From: Thermodesulfobium narugense DSM 14796
GTDB taxonomy: Bacteria > Thermodesulfobiota > Thermodesulfobiia > Thermodesulfobiales > Thermodesulfobiaceae
DNA length: 64,000 nt
Assembly (NCBI RefSeq): GCF_000212395.1
Contig: NC_015499.1
Span: forward strand, 709,501 to 773,500
Direction: 5' to 3'
This document shows, piece by piece, positions 35,911 to 46,193 of this stretch; within the stretch, counting starts at the first letter, position 1; each line of letters opens with the position of its first letter. Under the pieces are notes generated by a model that saw nothing but the letters and a program-made list of their open reading frames with translations, was not told the DNA's origin and searched no databases. Both the position numbers and the translations under genes were made by a program.

Positions 35911-38427
35911 ATGTTTAATAAGCTTTTAAGTAAAATTCTAGGTTCTAGTAAGGAAAATGAATTAAAAAAATATTACGAAATTGTTGCAGCTATTAACAAT
36001 AAAGAAGAAGAAATAAAGAAGTTATCGAGGGAAGATTTTTTACAGATAACTAACAACTACAGAGAAGCGCTAAAAGACCTCAAAGAGAAAGATTTTCCTA
36101 ATGAGATTCTTATTAACTCATTTGCAATGGTAAGAGAAGCTTCTTTAAGAACTTTAGGACTCAGACACTTCGATGTGCAACTTATTGGTGGTTTGGTATT
36201 AAATGATGGCAAGATTGCTGAAATGGCTACTGGCGAAGGCAAAACTCTGGCTGCCACTACTGCTGCCTATCTTAATGCGCTAAGTGGTAAAGGCGTTCAT
36301 ATCGTTACTGTAAATGACTATCTTGCAAAAAGAGATGCTGAGTGGATGAGACCTGTTTACGAATATCTAGGCGTTTCAGTAGGGTATTTGCAGAATAACT
36401 TTGATAATGAACAGAGAAAAGCTGCGTATAATTGCGATATAACATATGGTGTAAATCATGAATTTGGTTTTGATTATTTAAGAGACAATATGGCTTTAAC
36501 TGTTGCCGATCAGGTTCAGAGAGGTTTAAACTATGCAATTGTAGATGAAGTAGACAGCGTCTTAATTGATGAAGCTAGAACTCCTCTTATTATATCTGGA
36601 AGAGCTGCTCAAAAAACTGAACTATATAATAGGCTTAATCCTATAGCTCTCAGACTAAAACCCGAAGAAGATTTTACACCTGATGAAAAAACTAAAACTC
36701 TTTCTTTGACTGAAGTTGGAGTTGCTAAAGCAGAAAAATTGTTGGGAATTGATAACCTTTTTGATGTTAAGTATATTGATGTGCTTCACGTTCTTACTCA
36801 GTTATTAAGAGCCCATCATTTGTTTAAAAGAGAGAAAGATTATGTGGTCAAAGATGGAGAAGTAATTATTGTAGATGAATTTACAGGAAGACTTATGCAT
36901 GGAAGAAGATATTCTGATGGTTTGCATCAAGCTATTGAAGCAAAGGAACATGTAAGAGTAAGAGAAGAAACACAGACTATAGCTACTATCACTATACAAA
37001 ACTATTTTAGATCTTATGCAAAATTGGCAGGTATGACCGGTACTGCGAAAACAGATGAAGCTGAATTTATAAAGATCTATAACCTGATGGTAGTAGAGAT
37101 TCCAACGAACAAACCTGTAATTAGAGTTGATTTTCCAGACGTAATATATAAAAATGAAGAAGCAAAATTGAGAGCCTTGATAAAAGAAATTCAAGAGTGT
37201 TTTGAAAGAGGCCAGCCAGTTTTGGTTGGCACGACATCTATTGAAAAATCAGAAAAACTTAGCTTGCTTTTAAAGAAAAAGGGTATACCTCATCATGTCT
37301 TGAATGCAAAGTATCATGAAAAAGAAGCAGAAATAATTTCACATGCTGGCGAAAAGAAATCAGTAACTATTGCTACAAATATGGCTGGTAGAGGTGTAGA
37401 TATTGTAATTGATGACGAAGTAAGGCAACTTGGTGGACTTCACGTAATCGGCACTTCAAGGCATGAAAGCAGAAGAATTGATAATCAGTTAAGAGGTCGA
37501 GCAGGTAGACAGGGAGATCCGGGTTCATCAAGATTTTATTTATCTTTAGACGACGATCTTTTAAGATTGTTTGGTTCTGATAGACTTGTTGCTTTGATGG
37601 ATAAATTAAACATAGATGAAAACGAGCCAATTGAACACAAATGGGTTACAAAGGCTGTAGAAAATGCGCAGAAAAAGGTAGAAGAAAATAATTTTTCAAT
37701 AAGAAAGCAATTAATTGAATATGATGATGTTTTAAATAGACAAAGAGAATACATATATTCTGAAAGGCAAAAACTTTTAACCCGTGAAGATTGTAAGGAT
37801 ATAATTGTTGGTTGGATTGAACAAATTGTAGATAAATATGTGGATGAGTCTTTCCCAAAAAAAACAATAAATGATGAAAGTTTGTTAGCTCTTAAGGAAT
37901 CTCTTCAAGAGATAGTAAAACTAGATGATGATGCTTTCGATAACTGTAAGGATTTGTCTGAATTAAAAAATAAGCTTAAATTAACTTTGAAAGAAAAGTA
38001 TGATCTTAGAGAGTCAGAACTTGGCTCGGAATTATTGAGGTCTTTAGAGAAATATATAGCTTTAAGAATTATAGATGAAAAGTGGATGGAATATTTACAG
38101 GACAATGATTCTTTGAGGGAGGGTATAGGACTTAGAGCTTATGGCCAAAAGGATCCCCTCGTTGAATATAAGATAGAAGCATCAAAATTGTTCCAAGAAA
38201 CTGCTACTCTTATAAAAAAGGACACTTTAAAATTTTTGTTCAACGTAATTGTTGAAAAAAAGGAAGATTTAAGCGCTAAAAAAGAGGTTCCTCAAGGGAA
38301 AACCAATATAAACAATGCTAAGAGTAATCAAAAAAATAATAAAAAGAAAAAGATAGGCAGAAATGATCCTTGCCCCTGCGGTAGCGGGAAGAAATATAAA
38401 CATTGTTGTGGAAGGAATGAGACATGA
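35911..38427 (+). CDS. secA: Preprotein translocase ATPase SecA
   Basis: 838 residues. Walker A ATGEGKT is at 106-112. The DEAD motor continues with VDEVDSVLIDEARTPLIISG. The preprotein-binding domain, second motor half (TNMAGRGVDIVI, QLRGRAGRQGDPG) and helical scaffold follow. The C-terminal zinc motif is CPCGSGKKYKHCCG, which binds SecB or ribosomes. It drives Sec export at the membrane. It overlaps the prfB start by 4 bases (ATGA). Confidence 0.98.
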   Translation: MFNKLLSKILGSSKENELKKYYEIVAAINNKEEEIKKLSREDFLQITNNYREALKDLKEKDFPNEILINSFAMVREASLRTLGLRHFDVQLIGGLVLNDGKIAEMATGEGKTLAATTAAYLNALSGKGVHIVTVNDYLAKRDAEWMRPVYEYLGVSVGYLQNNFDNEQRKAAYNCDITYGVNHEFGFDYLRDNMALTVADQVQRGLNYAIVDEVDSVLIDEARTPLIISGRAAQKTELYNRLNPIALRLKPEEDFTPDEKTKTLSLTEVGVAKAEKLLGIDNLFDVKYIDVLHVLTQLLRAHHLFKREKDYVVKDGEVIIVDEFTGRLMHGRRYSDGLHQAIEAKEHVRVREETQTIATITIQNYFRSYAKLAGMTGTAKTDEAEFIKIYNLMVVEIPTNKPVIRVDFPDVIYKNEEAKLRALIKEIQECFERGQPVLVGTTSIEKSEKLSLLLKKKGIPHHVLNAKYHEKEAEIISHAGEKKSVTIATNMAGRGVDIVIDDEVRQLGGLHVIGTSRHESRRIDNQLRGRAGRQGDPGSSRFYLSLDDDLLRLFGSDRLVALMDKLNIDENEPIEHKWVTKAVENAQKKVEENNFSIRKQLIEYDDVLNRQREYIYSERQKLLTREDCKDIIVGWIEQIVDKYVDESFPKKTINDESLLALKESLQEIVKLDDDAFDNCKDLSELKNKLKLTLKEKYDLRESELGSELLRSLEKYIALRIIDEKWMEYLQDNDSLREGIGLRAYGQKDPLVEYKIEASKLFQETATLIKKDTLKFLFNVIVEKKEDLSAKKEVPQGKTNINNAKSNQKNNKKKKIGRNDPCPCGSGKKYKHCCGRNET

Positions 38428-39516
38428 TAGAGTACGATATTAATTCTTTAAATGAGAGAATTTTAAAAATTCGTGACTGTCTTTGACCTGGATAACAAAA
38501 TAAAAAAGTTAGAAGAAATAAGAAATGACCTTTCAAACCCAGAAATTTGGCAAGATGTTCAAAAATCTTCAAATCTGACTCAGCTAGCTGACAATCTTCA
38601 AAAAAGTATTGATGAATGGAATAATTTAAATTCAAGTTTTGAAGATTTTTTGTTTTGGACTGAATTTCAGGACGAAGGTGCTGAAAATGAGATAGCTGAG
38701 AGTTATAAGAATTTAGTTAAAATTCTTGAAGAATTGGAAGTTAAGGCTCTTTTGTCCGGCAAATACGATAGTTATGACGCAATGCTTTCAATAAGTGCTG
38801 GAGCAGGAGGAGTGGATGCGCAAGATTTTGCAGAAATGCTTCTTAGGATGTACATTCGCTGGGGAGAAAAAAATAAATATTCTGTAGAATTAGTGGATCA
38901 AAGCCCTGGTGATGAAGCAGGTATTAGATCTGCTACGATTTTTTTTAAAGGAAAGTACTCATATGGTTTTCTTAAATCTGAACAAGGAGTTCACAGATTA
39001 ATAAGACTTTCTCCTTTTGATTTTAATAACAGAAGACATACATCATTTGTTTTGGTAGAGGTTACTCCACTAATTGAAAACGTTAAGGAAATTAACGTAA
39101 AAAATGAAGAAATAAAAATAGAGACTTTTAGAGCTTCTGGAGCTGGTGGTCAGCACGTAAACAAAACTGATTCGGCAGTAAGAATTACACATTTGCCAAC
39201 AGGAATTGTGGTAACGTGTAGGAATGAGAGGAGCCAGTTTCAGAATAAAGAGGCTGCGATGAAAATTCTTATTTCAAGACTTAATAGTCTTTATGAAGAA
39301 AAACAAAAGGACAAGATGAGTGAATTCAAGGGTGAAACTGATGCCTCATGGGGCAAACAAATAAGAACTTATGTTATGCATCCCTATACAATGGTAAAAG
39401 ATCATAGAACTAATGTAGAGATTGGAGATGTTTATGGGGTTTTGGATGGAAATATTGATGAATTTCAAAAAGCTTTTTTACTTAAAGAATCAAAAGAAAA
39501 AAATCAAGGTGATTAG
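38424..39516 (+). CDS. prfB: Peptide chain release factor 2 with programmed +1 frameshift
   Basis: RF2 ends translation at UAA and UGA. The gene is in two frames. ATG 38424 opens 20 codons ending CTT, then in-frame TGA (38484-38486) followed by C. A +1 shift at CTT-TGA-C enters the long frame at GAC 38485. The product is 363 residues. The stop-reading motif SPF is at ~196-198 and GGQ at ~241-243, in GAGGQHVNKTDSAVRITH. The CTTTGAC site is canonical, but no AGGGGG-type stimulator is visible upstream. A GTG at 38473 is not the true start. Confidence 0.95.
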
Positions 39517-41442
39517 ATGACTAATAGAAAACTTTTCTTGTTTGCAGGGCTCTTTATGCTTTCTATTTCTGCTTTATTTTCTTTTATTGTTTCTTCGATT
39601 AGGTCTGATGTAGAAATAAAAGCTGATAAACATATATCTATTGTAATTGATTATGAGGGATTTAGAGATTTAGCTGAATTAGCAGATTATCCTTTTGATA
39701 AGTTTTTAACCGAGTTAAGAAAAGAGGGGGTTACTGCTGTTGCTCTTAAAGAATCCAACCTCAAATCTTTGGTTGAGAGAGGAGAAGTTTTTCTAGTTCA
39801 CCCAGACGAAAAGTCAATTAAAAATGGAATAATATGGGTAGCTGAGTTTAGAAATCCTAAACTTGCTAAAGAAGTATTTGATAAATTAACAAACAAATAC
39901 AACAGTCTTCTTAAAAAAACTTATTTGAAGGGAACTTCTGTATATTCTTCTGACGAAGATTTGCCATCTTTGTACTTTGGTTTTCTTAATCAAGAGATAG
40001 ATTTTTGTAAGAAGTTAGGTTTTGATATTGTATTAAGACCAATAAATGATTATCGTTTCTATTCAAACAAAGAAGATTTTGAAAGATGGGTTAATCAGTA
40101 TCCTAAAAATATTTGGATGATAATTTTTGGTGAAAGAGAAGTATTGGGATATCCAAAATTTATTAATATTTATGCTAAGATTTTGGAAGAAAATAATATA
40201 CGCTTTGGTTATGTTGAATTTGCTAAACAAAAGGGTATTGATGAGTTGGCAAGAATGATCCCATATCAAGTGCTGAGAGTTCATGCGATTACAAACAATG
40301 AAATACCTGGTGCTAACATCATTTATTCAGATTCCAGGTTTGAATCAGGCAAAAAGATAAAATATTCAGATGCTATCCCTCGCTGGGGGAGAGCTATTAA
40401 AGAAAGAAATATAAAAGTATTATATGTTAATCCTTGGGGAGAACCATTGAAGGGCAATCTTATCGATACGAACTTAGAATACATAAAAAATATTGTTCAA
40501 GAAATAAAGCTTCAAGGGTTTGTACCTGGCAGAGCCCTTTGGAATGCGCATGACGAGTTTTATTTTAAACCAGTAAGGCTTGTATGGATCTTTGGTATAT
40601 TTTTCAGTTTGGGATGTCTTTTGCTTTTGATGTTTTCCGTTAATTTAGATACTAGAAGGATATTAATTTTTTCATCTACTCTTTTGATGATAAATATTTT
40701 GTTATTTATTTTCGGTAAATTTAACTTTATAGCGTGGGAAACTGCTTTGATGAGTTCTACTTTCCCGCCAATATATTTATACAATAAAATCAGGTCTTCT
40801 AACTGGATACCATTTCTGCTCAATTTTATAATGGTATTTTCAATTTCAATTTTGGGAGCTTTGTTAACAAACAATATCTATTTGTCTGCTACTTCTGTTA
40901 TTGGAATTAATATTTTTCCTCTGATTAAACTACTTTTGGTTTTGCCAATATTACTTTTAGGCTTAAGAATATTTTTTAGAACTATCAACGTTAAAGAATA
41001 CATTAACGAGCTTACGAAACCAATGAGAAGAGTAGAATTTGTGGCATTGATAGCTTTTTTGATAATTTTAGCAATATATGTTCTAAGATCTGGGAATCAA
41101 AACCCAATTGGTTTGTTACCTGATGAAGAGCATATAAGAATCTTTTTAGAAAAGATTCTTTTTGTAAGGCCTAGATTTAAAGAATTGATAGGGTACTCTA
41201 TGCTTATATTTTCGTTCTATTTGTATAGATTAAAAAATATTAATTTCTTTAAATTTTTCTTTTTGATTTCGTCTGTGGCATTTATATCATTAACTGACAC
41301 ATTTTTACATATTCACATTCCATTATATATTAGTATAATTAGAAGTTTGGAAGGACTCTTTTTTGGGTCGATCTTGGGATTTGTTTTTTGCTTTGCACTT
41401 TTTATCTTATTAAAATTATATAAAACGAGGTTTGATACATGA
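39517..41442 (+). CDS. DUF5693 family membrane protein
   Basis: 641 residues of unknown function. An N-terminal signal anchor (residues 5-26) is followed by a ~320-residue extracytoplasmic domain. That domain resembles a TIM-barrel polysaccharide deacetylase-like fold only in style. About eight membrane segments occupy residues 350-640. The family call rests on this architecture and segments such as ISIVIDYEGFRDLAEL and LRKEGVTAVALKE. It starts one base after the prfB stop and overlaps cmk by 4 bases. A cell-envelope role is inference. Confidence 0.75.
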   Translation: MTNRKLFLFAGLFMLSISALFSFIVSSIRSDVEIKADKHISIVIDYEGFRDLAELADYPFDKFLTELRKEGVTAVALKESNLKSLVERGEVFLVHPDEKSIKNGIIWVAEFRNPKLAKEVFDKLTNKYNSLLKKTYLKGTSVYSSDEDLPSLYFGFLNQEIDFCKKLGFDIVLRPINDYRFYSNKEDFERWVNQYPKNIWMIIFGEREVLGYPKFINIYAKILEENNIRFGYVEFAKQKGIDELARMIPYQVLRVHAITNNEIPGANIIYSDSRFESGKKIKYSDAIPRWGRAIKERNIKVLYVNPWGEPLKGNLIDTNLEYIKNIVQEIKLQGFVPGRALWNAHDEFYFKPVRLVWIFGIFFSLGCLLLLMFSVNLDTRRILIFSSTLLMINILLFIFGKFNFIAWETALMSSTFPPIYLYNKIRSSNWIPFLLNFIMVFSISILGALLTNNIYLSATSVIGINIFPLIKLLLVLPILLLGLRIFFRTINVKEYINELTKPMRRVEFVALIAFLIILAIYVLRSGNQNPIGLLPDEEHIRIFLEKILFVRPRFKELIGYSMLIFSFYLYRLKNINFFKFFFLISSVAFISLTDTFLHIHIPLYISIIRSLEGLFFGSILGFVFCFALFILLKLYKTRFDT

Positions 41443-42113
41443 TAATAGCAATTGATGGTCCTGCTGGAGCTGGTAAAAGCACTGTAGCGCGTGAGTTATC
41501 AAAGAGATTGAATTACAAGTATTTAGATACTGGAGCAATGTATAGAGCTATCACATTTGAGCTAATAAACAGAAAGTTAGAAGACTCAGAAGATTTGGAA
41601 AAGGTTTTTAAAGAGATAATTGACTCTATTGAACTAGATTTTGTTGATGGTGATATCGTATTAAACGGAAGGATTTTAACAAAAGAGATAAGGGAACCAA
41701 TTATAGATAAACATGTTTCGAAAGCAGCTTCTAGTAAAGTAGTAAGGTCATTTCTTTCCTCTGAACAGAGAAAATTAGCAATTAATTCGCCAAATACTAT
41801 TTTAGAGGGTCGCGATACAACTACTGTTGTGTGTCCTGATGCTCAAGTAAAGATATTTTTAACAGCATCACTTGATGAAAGGGCAAGAAGAAGATATAAA
41901 GAACTGCTTAAAAAAGATATTAAAATTGACTTTGAAGAAGTAAAAAGACAAATTGAAAAAAGAGATAAGTCTGATACAACTAGAGAAATAGGCCCTCTTA
42001 AGGTTGCAGAAGATGCAGTAGTAATTGATTCGACAGAAAAGGATGTAGAGTGGGTTGTTGATAAAATTTTCTCACTCGTTAGAAACAAAAGAAAACAGTT
42101 AGAGTATAATTGA
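41439..42113 (+). CDS. cmk: Cytidylate kinase
   Basis: Phosphorylates CMP and dCMP. The P-loop GPAGAGKS is at residues 7-14. YLDTGAMYRAITFEL follows, then GRDTTTVVCPDA, where the usual sequence is GRDIGTVV, and the LID (SLDERARRRYKEL). 224 residues, normal. ATG overlaps the DUF5693 stop. Confidence 0.95.
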   Translation: MIIAIDGPAGAGKSTVARELSKRLNYKYLDTGAMYRAITFELINRKLEDSEDLEKVFKEIIDSIELDFVDGDIVLNGRILTKEIREPIIDKHVSKAASSKVVRSFLSSEQRKLAINSPNTILEGRDTTTVVCPDAQVKIFLTASLDERARRRYKELLKKDIKIDFEEVKRQIEKRDKSDTTREIGPLKVAEDAVVIDSTEKDVEWVVDKIFSLVRNKRKQLEYN

Positions 42114-42138
42114 TTACAAATTGAAAGGAGAATGGATT

Positions 42139-42969
42139 TTGGATGACTTGCAATTGAGAGAACATGCAGTAAATATAAGAGAATCAATAATTGAAATGAT
42201 TACTGCTGCAAAATCAGGACATCCAGGCGGTTCGCTTTCTAGTGTAGAGATAATGGTTTCTTTATTTTTTGGGAAAGTTATGAACTATGATCCTAAAAAT
42301 CCCCAATTGGAATCTAGAGATAGATTTTTCCTTTCAAAGGGGCATGCTGCACCAGTTCTATACTCTACTCTTGCGGAGGCTGGCTATTTTGATAAATCTG
42401 GACTCAATACTTTAAGACAATTAAATAGTCCGTTTCAAGGACATCCAGATATGAGAAAGTTACCTGGGATAGAAGCGTCAACAGGATCTTTGGGTCAGGG
42501 GTTATCTATTTCTGTTGGTTGTGCTTTGGGTTTAAGATTAAAAGGCTTAAGTTCTCATGTCTTTACCCTATTGGGAGACGGAGAATTAGAAGAGGGTCAG
42601 GTTTGGGAAGCTGCAATGGCAGCAAGTCACTTTAAGTTGGATAATCTGACTGCAATTGTTGACAGAAACAAACTTCAAATAGATGGTTTTACAGAAGAGG
42701 TAATGTCATTGGAACCATTAGCTGATAAATGGCATGCTTTTGGCTGGAATGTTTTAGAATTAAATGGGCATAGCTTTGACGAACTAATACCTGCTCTCCA
42801 AAAAGCAAAAAAAAGAAGTGACAAGAAACCTTTAGTGATTATTGCTCATACCATAAAGGGTAAGGGAGTTTCCTTTATGGAAAATATGTGTGATTTTCAT
42901 GGGAAGGCTCCAAGCGAGGAGCAAGCAAAAATAGCATATTCTGAAATAAGAGAGTGTGATGTTCAATGA
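42139..42969 (+). CDS. Transketolase, N-terminal subunit
   Basis: 276 residues, the thiamine-diphosphate-binding half of a split transketolase. Motifs: AAKSGHPGGSLSSVEIM, FFLSKGHAAPVLYSTL, and the ThDP/Mg site GDGELEEGQVWEAAM, where D and the following Asn-equivalent hold the metal. TTG 42139 is eight bases after AAGGAG. A TTG at 42121 precedes the site and is less likely. It overlaps the C-terminal subunit gene by 4 bases. It serves the pentose phosphate pathway and supplies erythrose-4-phosphate for DAHP synthase. Confidence 0.93.
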   Translation: MDDLQLREHAVNIRESIIEMITAAKSGHPGGSLSSVEIMVSLFFGKVMNYDPKNPQLESRDRFFLSKGHAAPVLYSTLAEAGYFDKSGLNTLRQLNSPFQGHPDMRKLPGIEASTGSLGQGLSISVGCALGLRLKGLSSHVFTLLGDGELEEGQVWEAAMAASHFKLDNLTAIVDRNKLQIDGFTEEVMSLEPLADKWHAFGWNVLELNGHSFDELIPALQKAKKRSDKKPLVIIAHTIKGKGVSFMENMCDFHGKAPSEEQAKIAYSEIRECDVQ

Positions 42970-43886
42970 AGGCGACCAGGGAAGCTTATGGAGAAGCACT
43001 ATTGGAGTTGGGAAGGTCAAACGATAAAGTAGTAGCTTTGGATGCAGATCTTTCTAAATCTACTAAAACTTCGCTCTTTGCAAAGGAATTTCCTGAGAGA
43101 TTTTTCAATGTTGGGATAGCTGAACAAAATTTGATAGGAGTAGCTGCCGGGCTTTCTCTTGCGGGATTCGTTCCTTATGCTAGTACCTTTGCAATATTTG
43201 CTACTGGGAGAGCGTGGGAGCAGATTAGAAATACTGTGGCTTATCCATCTTTAAACGTTAAAATATGTGCATCTCATGCAGGAATTACTGTAGGAGAGGA
43301 TGGGGCATCACATCAATCTATAGAAGACATAGCTTTGATGTCAGTAATTCCTAATATGACAGTGTTAGTTCCTGCAGATCCTATAGAAACAAAATCAATG
43401 GTAAATTGGGCATATCAGCATAATGGTCCTGTGTATATAAGATTGGGAAGAATGGGAGTTCCAAATATTTTACCTAATGATTATAAATTTGATACAAAAC
43501 CTTTTATTCTAAAAAAAGGAAAAAAAATAGTGATATTTGCTACTGGAATAATGTTGTGGAAATGTCTTGAAGCAATTGAGCTATTGAAACCTTATAACTT
43601 AGAGCCAACTTTAGTAAATGTTTCTTGTATAAAGCCCCTTCCTGAAGAGTCTATAATAGAAATTGCAAAAGAGCACGAAATAGTATTAACTGCTGAAGAA
43701 CATAATATTATAAACGGGCTTGGATCAATGATTTCATCAACTCTTTCGAGAAATTATCCAATGAAAGTATCTTTTATTGGTATCAATGATAAATTTGGAA
43801 CATCAGGAAAACCAAATGATTTATTAAGTTATTATGGCTTGGATGCAAACAGTATAAAAGAGAAATTGTTATTATTAGGGTCGTAA
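42966..43886 (+). CDS. Transketolase, C-terminal subunit
   Basis: 306 residues. The pyrimidine-binding domain is DADLSKSTKTSLFAKEFPERFFNVGIAEQNL, with the catalytic Glu in IAEQN. Then ISHAGITVGEDGASHQ-type residues and the C-terminal transketolase domain (HNIINGLGSMISSTL) follow. It pairs with the upstream N-terminal subunit; split transketolases are common in Firmicutes and archaea. One base separates it from ftsE. Confidence 0.94.
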   Translation: MKATREAYGEALLELGRSNDKVVALDADLSKSTKTSLFAKEFPERFFNVGIAEQNLIGVAAGLSLAGFVPYASTFAIFATGRAWEQIRNTVAYPSLNVKICASHAGITVGEDGASHQSIEDIALMSVIPNMTVLVPADPIETKSMVNWAYQHNGPVYIRLGRMGVPNILPNDYKFDTKPFILKKGKKIVIFATGIMLWKCLEAIELLKPYNLEPTLVNVSCIKPLPEESIIEIAKEHEIVLTAEEHNIINGLGSMISSTLSRNYPMKVSFIGINDKFGTSGKPNDLLSYYGLDANSIKEKLLLLGS

Positions 43887-43887
43887 G

Positions 43888-44583
43888 GTGAATTTAGCTA
43901 TAGTCTTTAAAAACGTGTCAAAGATTTATCACGGTCAAATATATGGTTTGAAAGACATAAATCTTGAAGTGGAAAAAGGAGATTTTGTTTTTGTTACGGG
44001 TCATAGTGGAGCTGGAAAATCAACTTTGTTGAAACTGTTATATAGAGCATTACTTCCTTCTTCCGGAGAAGTCTATGTAAATAACATGAATTTATTAAAA
44101 TTAAAAGAAAAGGATATCCCTCTATTCAGGAGAACGCTTGGAGTTGTTTTTCAGGACGTAAAGTTGCTGCCTAGAAAAACCGCAATAGAAAACATATCTT
44201 TGTGCCTTGAAATGCTAGGTTTATCTGATAGAGAAGTTAAAAAAAGAGCATATAAATCGCTAGAGCTTGTTAAGTTGAGTTCAAAGTCAAGAGCTTTTCC
44301 AAATGAACTTTCAGGAGGAGAACAACAAAGACTTGCAATTGCAAGAGCTATATCATATTACCCCACACTTCTAATTGCAGATGAGCCAACTGGAAATATA
44401 GATCTTAAGACTTCATGGGAGATAATGTCTATTTTTGAAAACTTGAATAGAATGGGAATGACAATTTTAATAACAACTCATAATCCAATTATTGTTAGTA
44501 AAATGAATAAAAGAGTAATTCAATTGAAAAATGGCCAGATTGAATCTGACAGCTTGAGGGACAAACCTTTAATTTATGAGTAA
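43888..44583 (+). CDS. ftsE: Cell division ABC ATPase FtsE
   Basis: 231 residues. Walker A GHSGAGKST at 38-46, Q-loop VVFQDVKLL, signature LSGGEQQRLAIARA, Walker B LLIADEPTGNID, H-loop TTHN. With FtsX it forms a non-transport ABC complex that activates septal peptidoglycan hydrolases. GTG start. It overlaps ftsX by 8 bases. Confidence 0.95.
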   Translation: MNLAIVFKNVSKIYHGQIYGLKDINLEVEKGDFVFVTGHSGAGKSTLLKLLYRALLPSSGEVYVNNMNLLKLKEKDIPLFRRTLGVVFQDVKLLPRKTAIENISLCLEMLGLSDREVKKRAYKSLELVKLSSKSRAFPNELSGGEQQRLAIARAISYYPTLLIADEPTGNIDLKTSWEIMSIFENLNRMGMTILITTHNPIIVSKMNKRVIQLKNGQIESDSLRDKPLIYE

Positions 44584-45472
44584 ATTTAGAATATATTTAA
44601 GAGAAGCAATTGTTTCTTTAAGTAGGGGTGGGGGAATGGCAATAGCTTCTACTATTTCTATTTCTTTTACAATGATAATCTTTGGTTTGATCTTGATGCT
44701 CTTTTTGTCGTTGTTTCAAGCTTCAAATAAGATAGGTGATCAGGTAGAACTACTTGTATTTTTGAAAGATAACGTATCCAGTCAGGATATAAATGGGCTG
44801 GTTGGTACAATTTCTAATATGGAAGGAGTCTCTTCTGTTGAGTTTGTTTCAAAACACGATGCTTGGGAGAAATTTAAGAAGTATTTTCAAAACAAAATTA
44901 ACATATCTGACATAAAAAATCCTCTACCTGATACTATAAAAGTGAGAGTAAAAAGCCCTGATTATATTGCAGGACTTGCAAAGGTTATCTCTCAGTTTCC
45001 ACAGGTAGACGAAACAAGATATCCACAACAGCTTTTGAATGCACTTAACATTCTCGTTCAAAAAATTACACTCATAGGCTCACTTCTACTCATTGGTTTT
45101 GCACTTGCATCTCTTGTGGTTATTTCAAGTACTATAAAAGTATCTGTGCTAGCAAGGAGAGAAGAACTTGAGATATTGGAACTAGTAGGTGCTGAGCCGA
45201 ATTTTATCAGAATGCCATATATTCTTGAAGGCAGCTTTATAGGATTTTTTTCTTCACTTTTAGCAATCTCTTTCTTTATTATTTTGTCAATCTTTTTAAG
45301 CTTTGCAATTGCAAACACTGCTCCTCCCTGGTCATTTTTCTGGCCATTGGATACGTCTTTGTGGATTCTAATGTGTCTGGTTGTTGTAATTGTAGGAACG
45401 TTTATAGGTTTTTTGGGAAGCTTAATTTCGCTTAAAGACGTTGGTAAATTTTCTGTTACTAAGGACTTTTAA
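44576..45472 (+). CDS. ftsX: Cell division protein FtsX
   Basis: 298 residues with four membrane segments (about 21-46, 165-190, 215-245, 262-285). The ~110-residue external loop contains VELLVFLKDNVSSQDI and PLPDTIKVRVKSP. LARREELEILELVGA is the FtsX/MacB-type coupling segment. It pairs with FtsE. Its stop codon is directly adjacent to the stop of the convergent UDG gene. Confidence 0.94.
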   Translation: MSKFRIYLREAIVSLSRGGGMAIASTISISFTMIIFGLILMLFLSLFQASNKIGDQVELLVFLKDNVSSQDINGLVGTISNMEGVSSVEFVSKHDAWEKFKKYFQNKINISDIKNPLPDTIKVRVKSPDYIAGLAKVISQFPQVDETRYPQQLLNALNILVQKITLIGSLLLIGFALASLVVISSTIKVSVLARREELEILELVGAEPNFIRMPYILEGSFIGFFSSLLAISFFIILSIFLSFAIANTAPPWSFFWPLDTSLWILMCLVVVIVGTFIGFLGSLISLKDVGKFSVTKDF

Positions 45473-46102
45473 TTAATTTTCTTCTATAAACTGTTTTACT
45501 TTCTGGATATCTTTCCATGTAAGCCATCGTGGAGATCCAATGCTTCTACTAGCATTTCTAAGCAAATAAGAAGGGTGAAACATTGGTATATAGTATCTAT
45601 TATCTTGCAATATTATTTCGCCTCTAATTTTTGTAATAGAAGAAAAATTTTTTAAGATTGTTTTACATGCGACAGCACCTAATAAAATTATTATTTTTGG
45701 ATTTAAGATTTTTATTTGAGCATCTAAAAAGGGTCTACATTGCTCAATTTCTTCTGGTAATGGATTCCTGTTGCCTGGAGGTCTACATTTCACAACATTT
45801 GTAATATAGATATCCTTTCTGTTCAAGCTCACGGATTCGAAGATTTTAGTTAAGAGTTGCCCTGCTTTTCCTACAAAGGGCAGTCCTTGGATGTCTTCTG
45901 TTTCTCCTGGTCCCTCACCGATAACCATAATATCAGGATTCATAGGTCCCTCGCCAAAAACAACGTTTATACGAGTTTCACTTAACTTACATTTTTTGCA
46001 ATTCTTTGCTTCAATTAGTATGTCGCTAAGTTTTAGTTTGCTTGAGTTCTCTTTTTGTTTATTTTCTTCTTCTAGATTGTCAAACAAACTGGGTATGTAC
46101 AA
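45473..46102 (-). CDS. Family-4 uracil-DNA glycosylase (Fe-S)
   Basis: 209 residues. Four cysteines (C35, C38, C106, C122) match the Fe-S ligands. Uracil-binding motif GEGPGETEDIQGLPFVG is at 62-78, and the C-terminal HPSYLLRN holds the catalytic-loop His. Family 4 (UDGa) is typical of thermophiles and many anaerobes; it removes uracil from DNA after cytosine deamination. GGAGG lies upstream of the ATG. Confidence 0.94.
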   Translation of the reverse strand: MYIPSLFDNLEEENKQKENSSKLKLSDILIEAKNCKKCKLSETRINVVFGEGPMNPDIMVIGEGPGETEDIQGLPFVGKAGQLLTKIFESVSLNRKDIYITNVVKCRPPGNRNPLPEEIEQCRPFLDAQIKILNPKIIILLGAVACKTILKNFSSITKIRGEIILQDNRYYIPMFHPSYLLRNASRSIGSPRWLTWKDIQKVKQFIEEN

Positions 46103-46193
46103 GATTTTTCCTCCAGATTTAAAATTTTAAGTCAAACTATATAAATTATATGTTAAAATAACAAACCATGAAATAAAGAAAGGATTGATTTAA

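Noticed and set aside
38473-38487. GTG start for prfB in the long frame
   Set aside because: The ATG at 38424 plus CTT-TGA-C shift gives the conserved RF2 N-terminus and overlaps the secA stop; the GTG has no site.
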